A DNA stretch of 64,000 nt from assembly GCA_036676475.1 (NCBI GenBank), contig JAKFCU010000089.1, forward strand, positions 1 to 64,000, written 5' to 3'. The position numbers and the translations under genes are program-made. The notes below the pieces were generated by a model, which worked only from the letters and a program-made list of their open reading frames with translations, made no database searches and was not told the origin of the DNA. The stretch comes from LC029 sp036676475. GTDB taxonomy: Bacteria > Bacillota > Bacilli > Aneurinibacillales > RAOX-1. Every line of letters starts with the position of its first letter. Positions within the stretch are counted from its first letter, which is position 1. This document shows, in pieces, positions 25,426 through 35,562 of the stretch.

Positions 25426-27051
25426 ATGGAAGACATTAAATGCGAATGTGGGCATGCCAATCCGGTAGGTACCTATTTATGTGAGGCATGTGGCAATCCA
25501 ATTGGGCAGGAAATTAAGGATCAGAACGCAACATTGGATATGCGCTATGAAGGAGTAGCCCGAAGATCTCAGACCTATGACAAGACAATCATAGATAAGA
25601 TTTGGAACTTCTTCTCTTCAGTCAAGATTGCGGTTTATATGATTGTGATTGTTTTACTAGCTTCTATACTAGGAACGGTCTTTCCTCAAGAAATGTATAT
25701 TCCCGTTCCCAAACCAGCCAGCATCTATTATGAAGAAGCTTATGGGATTTTCGGGAAAATGTTTTTTCTGTTGGGTTTTCACAATATGTATACATCTTGG
25801 TGGTACGTTACGATATTACTCATGATCGGAATAGCTTTAATTGTATGTAGTATTGATCGATTGGTTCCTTTATATAAGGCATTAAAGAGACAAAAAGTGA
25901 AGCATAACCCCAATTTCCTTGTTCGACAACGCTTAACCGGGGAAATGGAAGATGTTGAAAACTGGGATGAGAAACTCCAGAAAGTGGAAGACCAGCTTAA
26001 AAAGCGTCATTATCACATTCGTCGGGAAGGAGATTCTTTATTGGCTGAAAAAGCTCGCTTTAGCCGTTGGGGTCCCTATGTCAATCATGTAGGGCTTATT
26101 ATTTTCCTCATTGCTGTGCTCTTTCGGTTAATTCCCGGCTGGTATCTAGATCAGTACGTTTGGGTGAAGGACGGGGAAACGAAAAAAGTACCGGAGACGA
26201 ATTATTATGTCAAGAGTGAAGGCTTTACAATTGAATATTACGATAAAGATGAGTTTGTTGAGGATATTGGCTTGAAGGAAGGCCAAAAAGTGGTTAAAAC
26301 TTATAAGACAAAGGCTGTATTATACCACAATTTAAACGCAGGCCTTCCAGGTGCTGAGCCTAAGCTAGAAAAAGTAGAAGAACATGATATCTTGGTCAAC
26401 CATCCCCTGAAGTATGAAGATATTCTGTTATATCAATCCGGTCAGAAACCGAATACGCTAGCAGCCCTTAATCTTATGCTGGTAAAGGATAAAACGGGGG
26501 AGGAGGTAGGCCAATTTAAGATTGACCTATTCGAACCCCAAGATGTTTACCAATTGAACGACCAGACGAAAATAGAGATCATAGAATATTACCCTGATTT
26601 TGAGCTGAACCAGAATAAACAGCCTTCTACGAAATCATCTAATCCGGATAATCCAGCATTTATCTTGAATGTGATTTCACCCGAAACGCCTGAAGGAGAG
26701 AAAACGTGGGTTTTCCTAGGCTCCTATCTGCCGGCTCCGGGAACGGAAAATGTGTATGGATATAAATTTGCGATGCCAGACCTTACGAATATTACCGGAT
26801 TGATGGTGAGAAAAGATCTAAGCTTGCCATATATTTATTTTGGTTGCTTTATTACAATGCTAGGGCTGGTAATGGGCTTTTACTGGCAGCATCGGCGCAT
26901 TTGGATCCAGACAGAAGGCTCCGTTATTTATGTGGCGGGACATACAAATAAAAATTGGTTTGGTTTGAAAAAGGAAATCCAGGATATTATGGCGAAGTTG
27001 GAAATCCCTCTACAGCTTGAGGATAGAGGGAGAGGAGGAAAATCATCGTGA
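25426..27051 (+). CDS. resB: Cytochrome c biogenesis protein ResB
   Basis: System II haem handling/ligation subunit (Ccs1). 541 residues: N-terminal Cys pattern CECGHANPVGTYLCEACG, a putative zinc ribbon also present in Bacillus ResB as I recall it, transmembrane segments near 70, 125, 225 and 470, and a large extracytoplasmic domain in between (about 245-460). Ten bases after resA, four-base overlap with resC. Confidence 0.94.
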   Translation: MEDIKCECGHANPVGTYLCEACGNPIGQEIKDQNATLDMRYEGVARRSQTYDKTIIDKIWNFFSSVKIAVYMIVIVLLASILGTVFPQEMYIPVPKPASIYYEEAYGIFGKMFFLLGFHNMYTSWWYVTILLMIGIALIVCSIDRLVPLYKALKRQKVKHNPNFLVRQRLTGEMEDVENWDEKLQKVEDQLKKRHYHIRREGDSLLAEKARFSRWGPYVNHVGLIIFLIAVLFRLIPGWYLDQYVWVKDGETKKVPETNYYVKSEGFTIEYYDKDEFVEDIGLKEGQKVVKTYKTKAVLYHNLNAGLPGAEPKLEKVEEHDILVNHPLKYEDILLYQSGQKPNTLAALNLMLVKDKTGEEVGQFKIDLFEPQDVYQLNDQTKIEIIEYYPDFELNQNKQPSTKSSNPDNPAFILNVISPETPEGEKTWVFLGSYLPAPGTENVYGYKFAMPDLTNITGLMVRKDLSLPYIYFGCFITMLGLVMGFYWQHRRIWIQTEGSVIYVAGHTNKNWFGLKKEIQDIMAKLEIPLQLEDRGRGGKSS

Positions 27052-28244
27052 TTGCAGTCAGCAGTAATTTATTATTAGCAGCTTTCTTTAGTTATTTCCT
27101 GTCAACGATTGCCTTTGTCGTTTCGGTAACAGGAAAGCGTTGGAGTGACCGAAGCCCAGAACAACATGTTCAGCGGTGGGGGTGGATCGGATTTATCGTT
27201 GCGGTCATCGGTTTTTTAGCCCAGACTGGATTTATCGTTTTGCGGTGGATCGTTGGAGGACATTTTCCGGTTAGCAATATGTTTGAATTTCTGGCGTTTT
27301 TAGCCTATTCAATTATCTTAGCTTTTATTGTAATCTTCCTTGTTTATCGAGTTTCTGTATTGGGAGCATTTGCTATGCCCATTGGAATTATCATGCTGGC
27401 CTATGCTTCGGTATTCCCTAAAGAGGTCGCTCCGCTTATTCCGGCGCTGCAAAGCTATTGGCTGCAACTACATGTTACGACCGCAGCTATAGGGGAAGGA
27501 GCGTTTGCCGTAGGCTTTGCTGCAGGATTGATGTATTTAGTGCGAACGGTCGATCTAAAGAAAAGTAATCGAAGTACAAAATGGCTAGAGGCAACTCTAT
27601 GTCTCGTACTCATGCTGGTTGGCTTTATTCTTGTTGAGGGGATCTTCGGTTCCATGGGATATGTTGCACAGTTTGAAATGAAGGTCAGGGAAGTAACTAA
27701 TCAAGTTACGTATAGTTTGCCCGCGATTGTTGGCCCACAAGAAGGGACACTGTTGACTGAAGGTGTTCTGAAGCCGTTTTTTGAGGCTCCAGCATGGATG
27801 GAAGGAGCAAATGCAGCGAGAAAATTGAATACCATTATTTGGTCTATCCTAGTTGGGCTGTTGTTCTATGGTTTGATTCGACTAGTTACCCGACGACGTT
27901 TAGCACAGCTAGTCTACCCGATGGTTCAGGATTTAGACCCGGATACAATTGATGAAATTAGCTATCGCGCGATTGCTATCGGATTCCCTATTTTCACCTT
28001 GGGAGCTCTTGTTTTTGCCATGATTTGGGCAGCTGAGGCTTGGGGACGTTTCTGGGGATGGGATCCAAAGGAAGTATGGGCTTTGATTACCTGGTTGTTT
28101 TACTCCACTTATCTGCATCTTCGTTTGTCTAAAGGCTGGCAAGGGGAAAAATCGGCTTGGATGGCTGTACTGGGATTTATCGTGGTTATGGTTACGCTAG
28201 TGGTAGTAAACCTTGTGATCGCTGGCTTACATTCTTATGCATAA
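27048..28244 (+). CDS. resC: Cytochrome c biogenesis protein ResC (CcsA family)
   Basis: Haem-exporting/ligating membrane protein with the CcsA tryptophan-rich signature WGRFWGWDPKEVWALITW (about 328-345) and flanking conserved His. 398 residues, about eight transmembrane segments. GTG start overlaps the resB stop (GTGA) behind AGGAGG. Confidence 0.95.
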   Translation: MIAVSSNLLLAAFFSYFLSTIAFVVSVTGKRWSDRSPEQHVQRWGWIGFIVAVIGFLAQTGFIVLRWIVGGHFPVSNMFEFLAFLAYSIILAFIVIFLVYRVSVLGAFAMPIGIIMLAYASVFPKEVAPLIPALQSYWLQLHVTTAAIGEGAFAVGFAAGLMYLVRTVDLKKSNRSTKWLEATLCLVLMLVGFILVEGIFGSMGYVAQFEMKVREVTNQVTYSLPAIVGPQEGTLLTEGVLKPFFEAPAWMEGANAARKLNTIIWSILVGLLFYGLIRLVTRRRLAQLVYPMVQDLDPDTIDEISYRAIAIGFPIFTLGALVFAMIWAAEAWGRFWGWDPKEVWALITWLFYSTYLHLRLSKGWQGEKSAWMAVLGFIVVMVTLVVVNLVIAGLHSYA

Positions 28245-28269
28245 ATCGGAATAATAGGGGGATTAGGGG

Positions 28270-28989
28270 ATGGGAAATGATTTGAAACAAAGGATTCTTG
28301 TTGTTGATGATGAAGAACGTATTCGTCGCTTGCTTCGCATGTATTTGGAGAGAGAAGATTATGAAATTGATGAGGCAGAGGATGGGGAGCAAGCCGTCGA
28401 GCTGGCTATGAATCAAGAGTATGATTTGATCCTGTTAGATCTTATGATGCCAGGTATGGATGGAATCGAAGCTTGTCAAAAGATAAGAGAGCAGAAAACG
28501 ACTCCTGTCATTATGCTTACTGCAAAAGGGGAGGAGGCCAATCGCATTCAAGGATTTGAAGCGGGTACTGATGATTATGTGGTTAAGCCATTTAGTCCAA
28601 GAGAAGTGGTGTTCCGGGTTAAGGCACTATTACGCAGGTCATCCTCAGCGGCTTTTCTCACTAAGGATAGCAGCCCGCATAATGTTCTGGTGTTTCCCTT
28701 CTTAACCATCGATAATGATGCACATAAAGTGTTGGCACAAGGAACAGAAGTCAACCTGACGCCGAAGGAATATGAACTTCTTCTTTATTTGGCGCAAAAT
28801 CCGGATAAAGTATTCTCACGTGAAGATTTGCTGAAAGATGTGTGGCATTATGAATTTTTTGGCGACTTGCGTACTGTTGACACCCATATTAAACGTTTGA
28901 GGGAAAAACTGAATAGAGTCTCCCCTGATGCAGCCAATATGATTTCAACCGTTTGGGGAATCGGATATAAACTCGAGGTGCCAAAATAG
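28270..28989 (+). CDS. resD: Response regulator ResD
   Basis: OmpR-family regulator of aerobic/anaerobic respiration genes. 239 residues: receiver domain with phospho-acceptor Asp in LILLDLMMPGMDG (about residue 57) and Lys in YVVKPFSPRE, then winged-helix DNA-binding domain (LTPKEYELLLYLAQNPDKVF, RTVDTHIKRLREKL). Overlaps resE by one base. Confidence 0.95.
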   Translation: MGNDLKQRILVVDDEERIRRLLRMYLEREDYEIDEAEDGEQAVELAMNQEYDLILLDLMMPGMDGIEACQKIREQKTTPVIMLTAKGEEANRIQGFEAGTDDYVVKPFSPREVVFRVKALLRRSSSAAFLTKDSSPHNVLVFPFLTIDNDAHKVLAQGTEVNLTPKEYELLLYLAQNPDKVFSREDLLKDVWHYEFFGDLRTVDTHIKRLREKLNRVSPDAANMISTVWGIGYKLEVPK

Positions 28990-30806
28990 TGGTTTGGAAT
29001 AGCGTAGTCGGGAAGCTGTGGATAACCATCATAGGCTTAGTAGCGGTCGTTCTTGCGCTACTGAGCCTTTTGCTAGTTCAATTCTTAGACCGTTACTATT
29101 TTCAGGAGCGTTCAGATAATCTGAAGCAACTTGCTGTTCAGTTGGCCACGATTATTGAAGAGAATCCGGACACCGAACATGTGGAAACCGCTCGAGAAAT
29201 GGTCAAGGCTTATCGAACGAATCTGATTGTACTGGGAGTGGAACAAGTCGTACCGGCCGTAGAAGCAGAGGGGGTTCCGAATATCACTCCCTCGGTACTC
29301 ATGGAAAACAAAAATCTTCAAGTGGCTATGAGTGGGGAAGTAGGGGTTGTTAGAGATCAATTCCTCGTCAAGGTGCCACCCTCCAATAAAGAGGAAATGA
29401 TGGACATTTTAGCTGTTTCTGTGCCTCTCCATATTGAGAACGAAAAGTCGGGAGCCATCATACTGTATCAAACCTTGGAAGAACTAACGGCTACTACAAA
29501 AGAAACAACGAAAAATATTTTATATGCGGCTGTCATTGCCATTTTCTTAACAACGATCTTTGCCTTTTTTTTATCAACACGAATTACCAATCCATTGCGC
29601 CAGATGAAAAAAGCGGCAGATTCTTTTTCGCGAGGAGATTTTTCCTCGGAAATTCCGATTCGCAGCAATGATGAAATTGGAGACTTGGCCGATACATTCA
29701 ATCATATGGCAAGACAGCTAGATGACGTGATTCATGCCTTATCCAGAGAAAAAGAACAGCTATTTAGTGTTCTTCGCAGTATGGTGGATGGCGTAATTAC
29801 AGTCGATCATTCAGGATTCATAAATATCGCCAATCCTCCAGCTGAAGAAATGCTGAAGGCTCTTAAATTTGAGCATTCCGGATTAGAGTGGAGTGGGGCA
29901 GAGTCTGTGATTGGACTTGAGCTGCCTGAGCCATTTGTCAGCTTTAGCCGGGTTGTAATGGAGCAGGAGCATGAATCGGTAACGGATATTACGTCACAGG
30001 GAAGAACTTGGTCGGTTGTCATGGCCCCTCTCTATGATCGTAATCAAGTACGGGGTGCGGTGGCGGTACTGCGGGACATGACCAAGGAAAGACAACTGGA
30101 CAAGCTTCGTAAAGATTTTGTATCCAATGTTTCTCATGAACTGCGGACTCCTCTTGTCATGCTTCAAGGATATAGTGAGGCGATTATTGATGATATTGCT
30201 GCAGACCCAGCTGAAACAAAGGAAATGGCACAAATTATTTATGATGAGTCCGTGCGCATGAGCCGATTGGTGAATGATCTGCTTGATTTGGGGAGAATGG
30301 AATCAGGATTCATTGAGTTGAATAAAGAATCGGTTCGATTAATTCCTCTTGTTGATAAAATGGTTAGGAAATTCTCGGTGAGAGGCAAGGAAAGAAATGT
30401 TTCTATCGTTTCTGAAACAGAACTAGTCACGGATGGCATCTTTCATTTAGATATGGATCGGATCGAGCAGGTATTTACCAACCTAATTGATAATGCCCTT
30501 CGACATACAGAACAAGGGGGAAAGGTCACCCTTTACGTCGCTCTGCGTGATCAGGTGCTGTATATAGAAATTCGGGATACAGGAAGCGGTATTCCTGAAG
30601 AAGATTTACCTTTTGTTTTCGAACGTTTTTATAAGGCGGATAAGGCCCGTACCCGTGGCCGGGCAGGTACTGGTCTTGGACTTGCCATTGTTAAGCAGAT
30701 TGTACAGGCACATGGAGGACAAATCTCTGTTCATAGTAAGCTAGGAGAAGGAACGACATTCTCTATTCATATTCCAAGAGATGATAAGAATTTAATGGTA
30801 ATATAA
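28989..30806 (+). CDS. resE: Sensor histidine kinase ResE
   Basis: Membrane-bound kinase partner of ResD. 605 residues from GTG 28989: TM1 about 10-30, extracytoplasmic sensor to about 170, TM2 about 178-200, HAMP (STRITNPLRQMKKAADSFSRG), PAS (about 255-375), HisKA with His in NVSHELRTPLVMLQGY and HATPase with NLIDNALRHT, DTGSGIPEEDLPFVFERFYK and GTGLGLAIVK. Ends the res operon. Confidence 0.94.
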   Translation: MVWNSVVGKLWITIIGLVAVVLALLSLLLVQFLDRYYFQERSDNLKQLAVQLATIIEENPDTEHVETAREMVKAYRTNLIVLGVEQVVPAVEAEGVPNITPSVLMENKNLQVAMSGEVGVVRDQFLVKVPPSNKEEMMDILAVSVPLHIENEKSGAIILYQTLEELTATTKETTKNILYAAVIAIFLTTIFAFFLSTRITNPLRQMKKAADSFSRGDFSSEIPIRSNDEIGDLADTFNHMARQLDDVIHALSREKEQLFSVLRSMVDGVITVDHSGFINIANPPAEEMLKALKFEHSGLEWSGAESVIGLELPEPFVSFSRVVMEQEHESVTDITSQGRTWSVVMAPLYDRNQVRGAVAVLRDMTKERQLDKLRKDFVSNVSHELRTPLVMLQGYSEAIIDDIAADPAETKEMAQIIYDESVRMSRLVNDLLDLGRMESGFIELNKESVRLIPLVDKMVRKFSVRGKERNVSIVSETELVTDGIFHLDMDRIEQVFTNLIDNALRHTEQGGKVTLYVALRDQVLYIEIRDTGSGIPEEDLPFVFERFYKADKARTRGRAGTGLGLAIVKQIVQAHGGQISVHSKLGEGTTFSIHIPRDDKNLMVI

Positions 30807-30821
30807 AGTGGAGGCGACAAT

Positions 30822-31958
30822 ATGTTTAAAATGATCTTGTTTGATGTGGATGGAGTTCTTTTAAGTGAAGAGCGATATTTTGATGCTTCTGCTCTTACGG
30901 TTTGGGAAATGCTTTTCAGTCCGAAATATCTTGGATTATCGGGAGGAGAATTTGAATCGGCACCAGGAGAAGAAACGATTCGCCGAATTCGAAGTGAAGT
31001 ATTTGTTAACGACAAAGTTCTTGATTTCATGAAAAGTCGTGGAATCAATGCAAACTGGGATATGGTTTATCTCTCGGTTAGTCATCAACTTCTTTGTTTG
31101 ATGGAACAGCTGATTCCTCAACATAAAGAGGAAGTAGAGCGAATACTAGGGGCTCAAATTTCACGCAAATCCCTAGCTCGCTTAGCCAAACTACTAGAGG
31201 GGCAATCCTGTACGGTCAACTATGGTTCTTTTATAGAAGATTTTGCTCCGGGTTCAGCGGAAAAACAAGCTCTTCTCCTCTATCTAAATGATCTTGCCAA
31301 ACAAAAGCTAGGGATGGAGACGACGATTTTTTCCCGTTCAAGTGAGCTTTGGGAGCTATGTCAAGAGACCTTTCAGGAATGGTACCTAGGTGATCAATTA
31401 ATTGAACAAAGTATTGAACGCCCGTCCTATCAACTAGGAAAGAAAGGCTTCTTGAGTGATGAGATTCCGATTGTGGACCCAAAAGAGATGGCTGCTCAGC
31501 TTTCTGCTTTAAAGCAAAAAGGTATAATTCTTGGGATTGGAACCGGACGACCTTCGATCGAAACACAGATCCCACTAAGAGAAATGGGACTAATCGATTT
31601 CTTTGATCCGAACCGTGTGGTCACGGCCTCCCATGTATTGGATGCCGAAAATGAACATCCTGAACGGTCACCTTTAGCTAAGCCTCAACCGTTTTGCTAT
31701 ATCAAAGGATGGCTTGGATTAGACTCAGCTAATCAGGAGTGTTTTGATCTTCAAGTGCCTTTGAAGGAGGGAGAGCAACTGCTGATTGTGGGAGATTCTG
31801 TGGCAGATTTTATGGCTGCCAAAAGCATGGGCTGTAAATTTGCTGCTACCCTAACCGGATTAACGGGACAAGAGGCACGAGCAAAGTTTGAAGAGCTAGG
31901 TGCGGACTACATCTTAAACGATATGCGTCAAATAGTAGACATTATAGAGGAAAAATAG
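30822..31958 (+). CDS. HAD-superfamily hydrolase
   Basis: Cytosolic HAD hydrolase of 378 residues, longer than typical subfamily I phosphatases because of a large helical cap. Nucleophile motif ILFDVDGVL (DxD near residues 8-10), motif II region GIGTGRPS, C-terminal VGDSVADFMAAKSMG with acidic motif IV. Substrate unknown. Follows resE by 15 bases with GGAGGCGAC, so possibly co-transcribed with the res operon. Confidence 0.85.
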   Translation: MFKMILFDVDGVLLSEERYFDASALTVWEMLFSPKYLGLSGGEFESAPGEETIRRIRSEVFVNDKVLDFMKSRGINANWDMVYLSVSHQLLCLMEQLIPQHKEEVERILGAQISRKSLARLAKLLEGQSCTVNYGSFIEDFAPGSAEKQALLLYLNDLAKQKLGMETTIFSRSSELWELCQETFQEWYLGDQLIEQSIERPSYQLGKKGFLSDEIPIVDPKEMAAQLSALKQKGIILGIGTGRPSIETQIPLREMGLIDFFDPNRVVTASHVLDAENEHPERSPLAKPQPFCYIKGWLGLDSANQECFDLQVPLKEGEQLLIVGDSVADFMAAKSMGCKFAATLTGLTGQEARAKFEELGADYILNDMRQIVDIIEEK

Positions 31959-32013
31959 CACGTAAATTAAATTCCTTTCATATAATGTAACAATATGAAG
32001 GGATGGGTGTCAG

Positions 32014-32301
32014 ATGAAAAAGGCCATATTAAAAATCGTACGAACGGTACGAACTCCATTCTACCAGGCGATGGTGGATGCCCATGAGGAGCAGTTTCTA
32101 GATGAAGAATACCAAATCGTATGGAATGAGGCGCAGGAAGCTGGGTTGAATTTTACTCCGGATGACAGGGTAGAACTTCTGAAAGTCCTTAGCTGCATTA
32201 CCCATCTTCATGTAGATGGGGTAGATTATTTCTACTGCGATAATGCGGACGTTTATTGGGAAGAGTTAAGCATTATGTTGGATAAAAAGGAAAATGAATG
32301 A
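32014..32301 (+). CDS. Hypothetical protein, 95 aa
   Basis: Not recognised. Basic N-terminus (MKKAILKIVRTVRTPF) then acidic body; no membrane segment. Contains CITHLHVDGVDYFYCDNADVYW. Followed by a strong terminator shared with the convergent serA. Confidence 0.65.
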   Translation: MKKAILKIVRTVRTPFYQAMVDAHEEQFLDEEYQIVWNEAQEAGLNFTPDDRVELLKVLSCITHLHVDGVDYFYCDNADVYWEELSIMLDKKENE

Positions 32302-32302
32302 A

Positions 32303-32338
32303 AAAACGGCCATTCTCAATAAGAATGGCCGTTTTGTT
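32303..32338. terminator. Bidirectional terminator
   Basis: AAAACGGCCATTCT / AGAATGGCCGTTTT, 14-bp perfect stem with A- and T-flanks, between convergent genes. Confidence 0.9.
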
Positions 32339-32366
32339 AAATAAGAAAGCATGGTACCTAGCTTTC

Positions 32367-33953
32367 TTAAATTAATTCGATTTCTGTTACACTTACAATC
32401 TCATTCAGTTCACCAAGGGTGTCTAATACTTCAGGAGATACCAGACGGTCTACAGTAAGAAGCATAATAGCGTTTCCGCCTACATCTCGACGTCCTACTT
32501 GCATCGTTGCGATATTAACGTCATTGTTTCCTAAGATTGTACCTACACGACCGATCGCACCCGGACGGTCGTTGTGATTAATCAATAGTAAGTGTCCTTG
32601 AGGTTGAATGTCAATAGGATATTGATCAATCTTGACAATTCGAGCGCCATAACCATTGAGAAGGGTACCGGCTACTTTCCTTTCTTCTTGGTTTGTCTTT
32701 AGCATAACGGTAATTAAATTGGTGAAACCCTTGTTAGCTGTAGATTTTTGCTCTGTAAATGCAATTTCACGGCTTTTTGCCAAATGAGGAGCATTTACAT
32801 AGTTCACACCTTCACCAAGATGGTAAGACAGAACTCCTTTTAAAACAGTCCGGGAAAGAGATGCTGTCTCCACTTCGGTAAGCTCTCCCGAGTAGGTGAT
32901 AGTGATTTCTTGAAGTCCACCTACCGCCGTTTGGGCAACAAAATGGCCTAGTTTTTCACCTAATTGGAAGTATGGCTCCAGTCTTTCCATTACTTCAGCA
33001 GGGACAGAAGGCAGATTGACGGCATTCTTAAATGATTCATTGCGAAGTACATGAAGGATTTCTTCTGATACATCAATAGCTACATTTTCTTGAGCTTCGA
33101 TTGTTGATGCACCCAAGTGAGGTGTCACGATGACTTGCGGAAGCTTCGTTAATGGATTATCAACAGGTGGTTCTACCTCAAATACGTCAAGAGCAGCACC
33201 GGCTACCTTACCCGTTTGTAGGGCTTGTAATAGTGCCTTTTCTTCGATGATTCCGCCGCGGGCACAATTGACGATGCGCACGCCATCCTTCATTTTCGCA
33301 AATTCCTTGCTGCCGATAATGTATTTGGTTTCCTTTGTTAATGGAGTATGAACAGTTATAAAATCAGCTTGTCTTACAAGCTCATCAATTGTTGCGGGAG
33401 TCACACCCATCTTCTTTGCACGGTCTTCGGTTAAAAATGGATCATAGGCCACGACTTTCATGTTGAATGCCTTAGCTCGTTTAGCCACTTCTGCACCAAT
33501 TCGTCCCAATCCGACAATTCCGAGAACCTTTTGGTTTAACTCAACCCCTACAAAGGTTTTACGGTCCCATTCTCCATTCATCATCGAATAGTAGGCATGC
33601 GGAATTCGGCGGGCAAGCGACATGATCATGGCAAAGCTATGCTCTGCTGTAGAGATGGTATTTCCGTCTGGAGCATTAATTACCACAATTCCTTTATTGG
33701 TTGCAGCTGGAATATTAATATTATCTACACCCACTCCAGCACGGCCAATCGCTTTTAGACGAGTGGCAGCCTCAATGATAGCAGGTGTCACTTTGGTTTG
33801 ACTTCTAACGAGTAAGGCATCATATTCAGGTATGATTTGAATTAATTCTTGCTCCGATAGTCCTGGCTTACGATCAACTTGAACATCATCTGCCTCCAGA
33901 AGCTTTTGTAAACCTAACTCACTTAATGGATCACTCACTAATACCTTAAACAT
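32367..33953 (-). CDS. serA: D-3-phosphoglycerate dehydrogenase
   Basis: First enzyme of serine synthesis (3-phosphoglycerate to 3-phosphohydroxypyruvate, NAD+). 528 residues, the long form: substrate/NAD domains (VGLGRIGAEVAKRAKAF, VNCARGGIIEEKAL with catalytic Arg, TPHLGAST with catalytic His), the intervening ASB domain (about 325-450) and a C-terminal ACT domain (LLINHNDRPGAIGRVGTILG) for serine feedback. GGAGGGAG upstream of the ATG. TATAAT at 33975-33970 (minus) may be its -10. No T-box motif is visible in the short upstream region. Confidence 0.96.
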   Translation of the reverse strand: MFKVLVSDPLSELGLQKLLEADDVQVDRKPGLSEQELIQIIPEYDALLVRSQTKVTPAIIEAATRLKAIGRAGVGVDNINIPAATNKGIVVINAPDGNTISTAEHSFAMIMSLARRIPHAYYSMMNGEWDRKTFVGVELNQKVLGIVGLGRIGAEVAKRAKAFNMKVVAYDPFLTEDRAKKMGVTPATIDELVRQADFITVHTPLTKETKYIIGSKEFAKMKDGVRIVNCARGGIIEEKALLQALQTGKVAGAALDVFEVEPPVDNPLTKLPQVIVTPHLGASTIEAQENVAIDVSEEILHVLRNESFKNAVNLPSVPAEVMERLEPYFQLGEKLGHFVAQTAVGGLQEITITYSGELTEVETASLSRTVLKGVLSYHLGEGVNYVNAPHLAKSREIAFTEQKSTANKGFTNLITVMLKTNQEERKVAGTLLNGYGARIVKIDQYPIDIQPQGHLLLINHNDRPGAIGRVGTILGNNDVNIATMQVGRRDVGGNAIMLLTVDRLVSPEVLDTLGELNEIVSVTEIELI

Positions 33954-34111
33954 GATTCTCTCCTCCTTTATTATACGTTAATAGTTTATCACTGTACTGC
34001 AGAAAAATGAAATCGCATAGCCTCTCTAAGATTGAATGTAAACTAAGGTTGTTTTCTAAAGGTAGGAATATGCTAAAATAAATTAAAATTTCAATAAAGA
34101 AGGAGAACCAA

Positions 34112-34429
34112 ATGGACAAGCATTTTATTAGTGCGGTTGAGTTTGTTGAACTTTATGAAAAAGGTGCCTTAGATCAAGCGCAAATTATTGATGTGCGTGA
34201 GTTCTATGAGTGGCAGATGTATCATTTAGATGAAGCGGTGCACATTCCTATGAACATAATTCCTGAAAAACAGCAAGAAATCTCGAAAGAAAAGCCTGTG
34301 TATCTTGTATGTGCCCATGGGGTAAGAAGTGGGCATGTCATGAATTATTTAATTCAACAGGGACTGAGCAATGTTATCAATGTGGAAGGCGGCATGGCTG
34401 AAATTTCTTATCTAATAGAAAATAAATAA
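34112..34429 (+). CDS. Rhodanese-like domain protein
   Basis: Single-domain rhodanese of 105 residues with active-site loop VCAHGVRSGHV (Cys near residue 70) and N-terminal IDVREFYEWQMYHLDEAVHIP. May carry sulfane sulfur; partner unknown. AGAAGGAG precedes the ATG; six bases before the Shine-Dalgarno of the DUF92 gene, so probably an operon. Confidence 0.9.
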   Translation: MDKHFISAVEFVELYEKGALDQAQIIDVREFYEWQMYHLDEAVHIPMNIIPEKQQEISKEKPVYLVCAHGVRSGHVMNYLIQQGLSNVINVEGGMAEISYLIENK

Positions 34430-34443
34430 GGAGCTTGGGTACT

Positions 34444-35253
34444 GTGATTATTCAACAATTATTCATGGGTGTATTATTTAGCGGGATCATATCCGGTTTG
34501 GCCTATTGGAAGCGCTCCTTATCACTTCATGGTGCAGCTGCGGCCGTAATGGTTGGGACAATCATCTATGCTTTGGGATCATTATTCTGGTTTGGTCTGC
34601 TGCTTGCTTTCTTCCTAAGTTCTAGCTTCTTGTCTCACTTTAAAAAAAGGAAGAAGCGTGCAGTAGATGAATTGTTCGCTAAAACGGGCTGCCGAGATGC
34701 TATGCAAGTAATGGCAAATGGTGGCTTGGGTATGGTTTTCGTCATCTTAGCTTTTTGGGCGGCTAATCCTTCTCCTTATATGGCTGTTTTTCTGGGAATG
34801 ATGTCATCGGTAAATGCGGATACGTGGGGAACGGAGATTGGGATCCTTTCAAGGGGGAAGCCGCGGCATATCCTTACGTGGAAGTTGGTCCAAAGGGGAA
34901 CCTCTGGGGGGATTAGTGCCTTAGGGACTGCAGGTACCGTATTAGGAGCAGGCTTTATCGGATGCTGTGCGGCAGGATTTCTTTGGCTAGAGGGTTATCC
35001 ATTTCAGCTACATTGGATTATGATTGCGCTAGTGTCAGGGACTTTCGGGGCCTTTTTAGATAGTGTAATGGGTGCAACAGTCCAACAGATGTTTTTTTGT
35101 AGCGTATGCCGGCAAGAGACGGAAAAACGAGTCCATTGTCATCAGGTGACTAAAGTGGTTCGAGGATATTCGTTATTTTCGAATGATATGGTGAATGCCA
35201 TAAGCTCCCTTTTTGCAGGGGGACTAGCATGGTTTTTATGGATGTATGGATAA
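34444..35253 (+). CDS. DUF92/TMEM19-family membrane protein
   Basis: About 269 residues with six to seven transmembrane segments and the family signature SSVNADTWGTEIGILSRGKP followed by GTSGGISALGT. Plant homologues (VTE6) are phytyl-phosphate kinases; the bacterial role is not established. GTG 34444 has AAGGAG 10 bases upstream; the TTG at 34435 would lie on the Shine-Dalgarno. A Cys pair CSVCRQ and C-H residues near 220-235 are noticeable. Confidence 0.85.
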   Translation: MIIQQLFMGVLFSGIISGLAYWKRSLSLHGAAAAVMVGTIIYALGSLFWFGLLLAFFLSSSFLSHFKKRKKRAVDELFAKTGCRDAMQVMANGGLGMVFVILAFWAANPSPYMAVFLGMMSSVNADTWGTEIGILSRGKPRHILTWKLVQRGTSGGISALGTAGTVLGAGFIGCCAAGFLWLEGYPFQLHWIMIALVSGTFGAFLDSVMGATVQQMFFCSVCRQETEKRVHCHQVTKVVRGYSLFSNDMVNAISSLFAGGLAWFLWMYG

Positions 35254-35290
35254 GGAATTGCGCGAACAGCTCCGCAAGCAGCAAGATTAA

Positions 35291-35321
35291 AGGGATGTGT
35301 CCATTTGCATGGAACATCCCT
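35291..35321. terminator. Hairpin between convergent DUF92 gene and fer
   Basis: AGGGATGT...ACATCCCT with an inner TCCAT/ATGGA stem; no long T-tract. Confidence 0.55.
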
Positions 35322-35331
35322 AATACTTTGA

Positions 35332-35562
35332 TTACTTATTGAAAGGCTCGTCAGCAATCTTGATCGAATCAGTTGGGCAACCTTCTGCAGCATCGTTCAT
35401 GTCATCCCAAAGAATATCAGGAATCTCAGCGATACCATGGTTGTCATCAAGCGTAACGAAAGCTATACCTTCATCATCGTAGTCATAAATGTCAGGAGCA
35501 GTTGCACCACACGCTCCACAAGCAATACAGGTTTCTTTGTCTACATAAGAATACTTAGCCAT
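35332..35562 (-). CDS. fer: 4Fe-4S ferredoxin
   Basis: Small acidic electron carrier, 76 residues, with CIACGACGATAPD and a distal CP (EGCPTDSI): one [4Fe-4S] cluster, matching Bacillus Fer nearly residue for residue at the N-terminus (MAKYxxVDKETCIACGACG). Plausible redox partner of the 2-oxoacid oxidoreductase encoded 3.4 kb away. GAGGAGG upstream of its ATG. Confidence 0.95.
   Translation of the reverse strand: MAKYSYVDKETCIACGACGATAPDIYDYDDEGIAFVTLDDNHGIAEIPDILWDDMNDAAEGCPTDSIKIADEPFNK

Noticed and set aside
33954..34111. T-box leader for serA
   Set aside because: The region is too short and has neither specifier hairpin nor T-box consensus.
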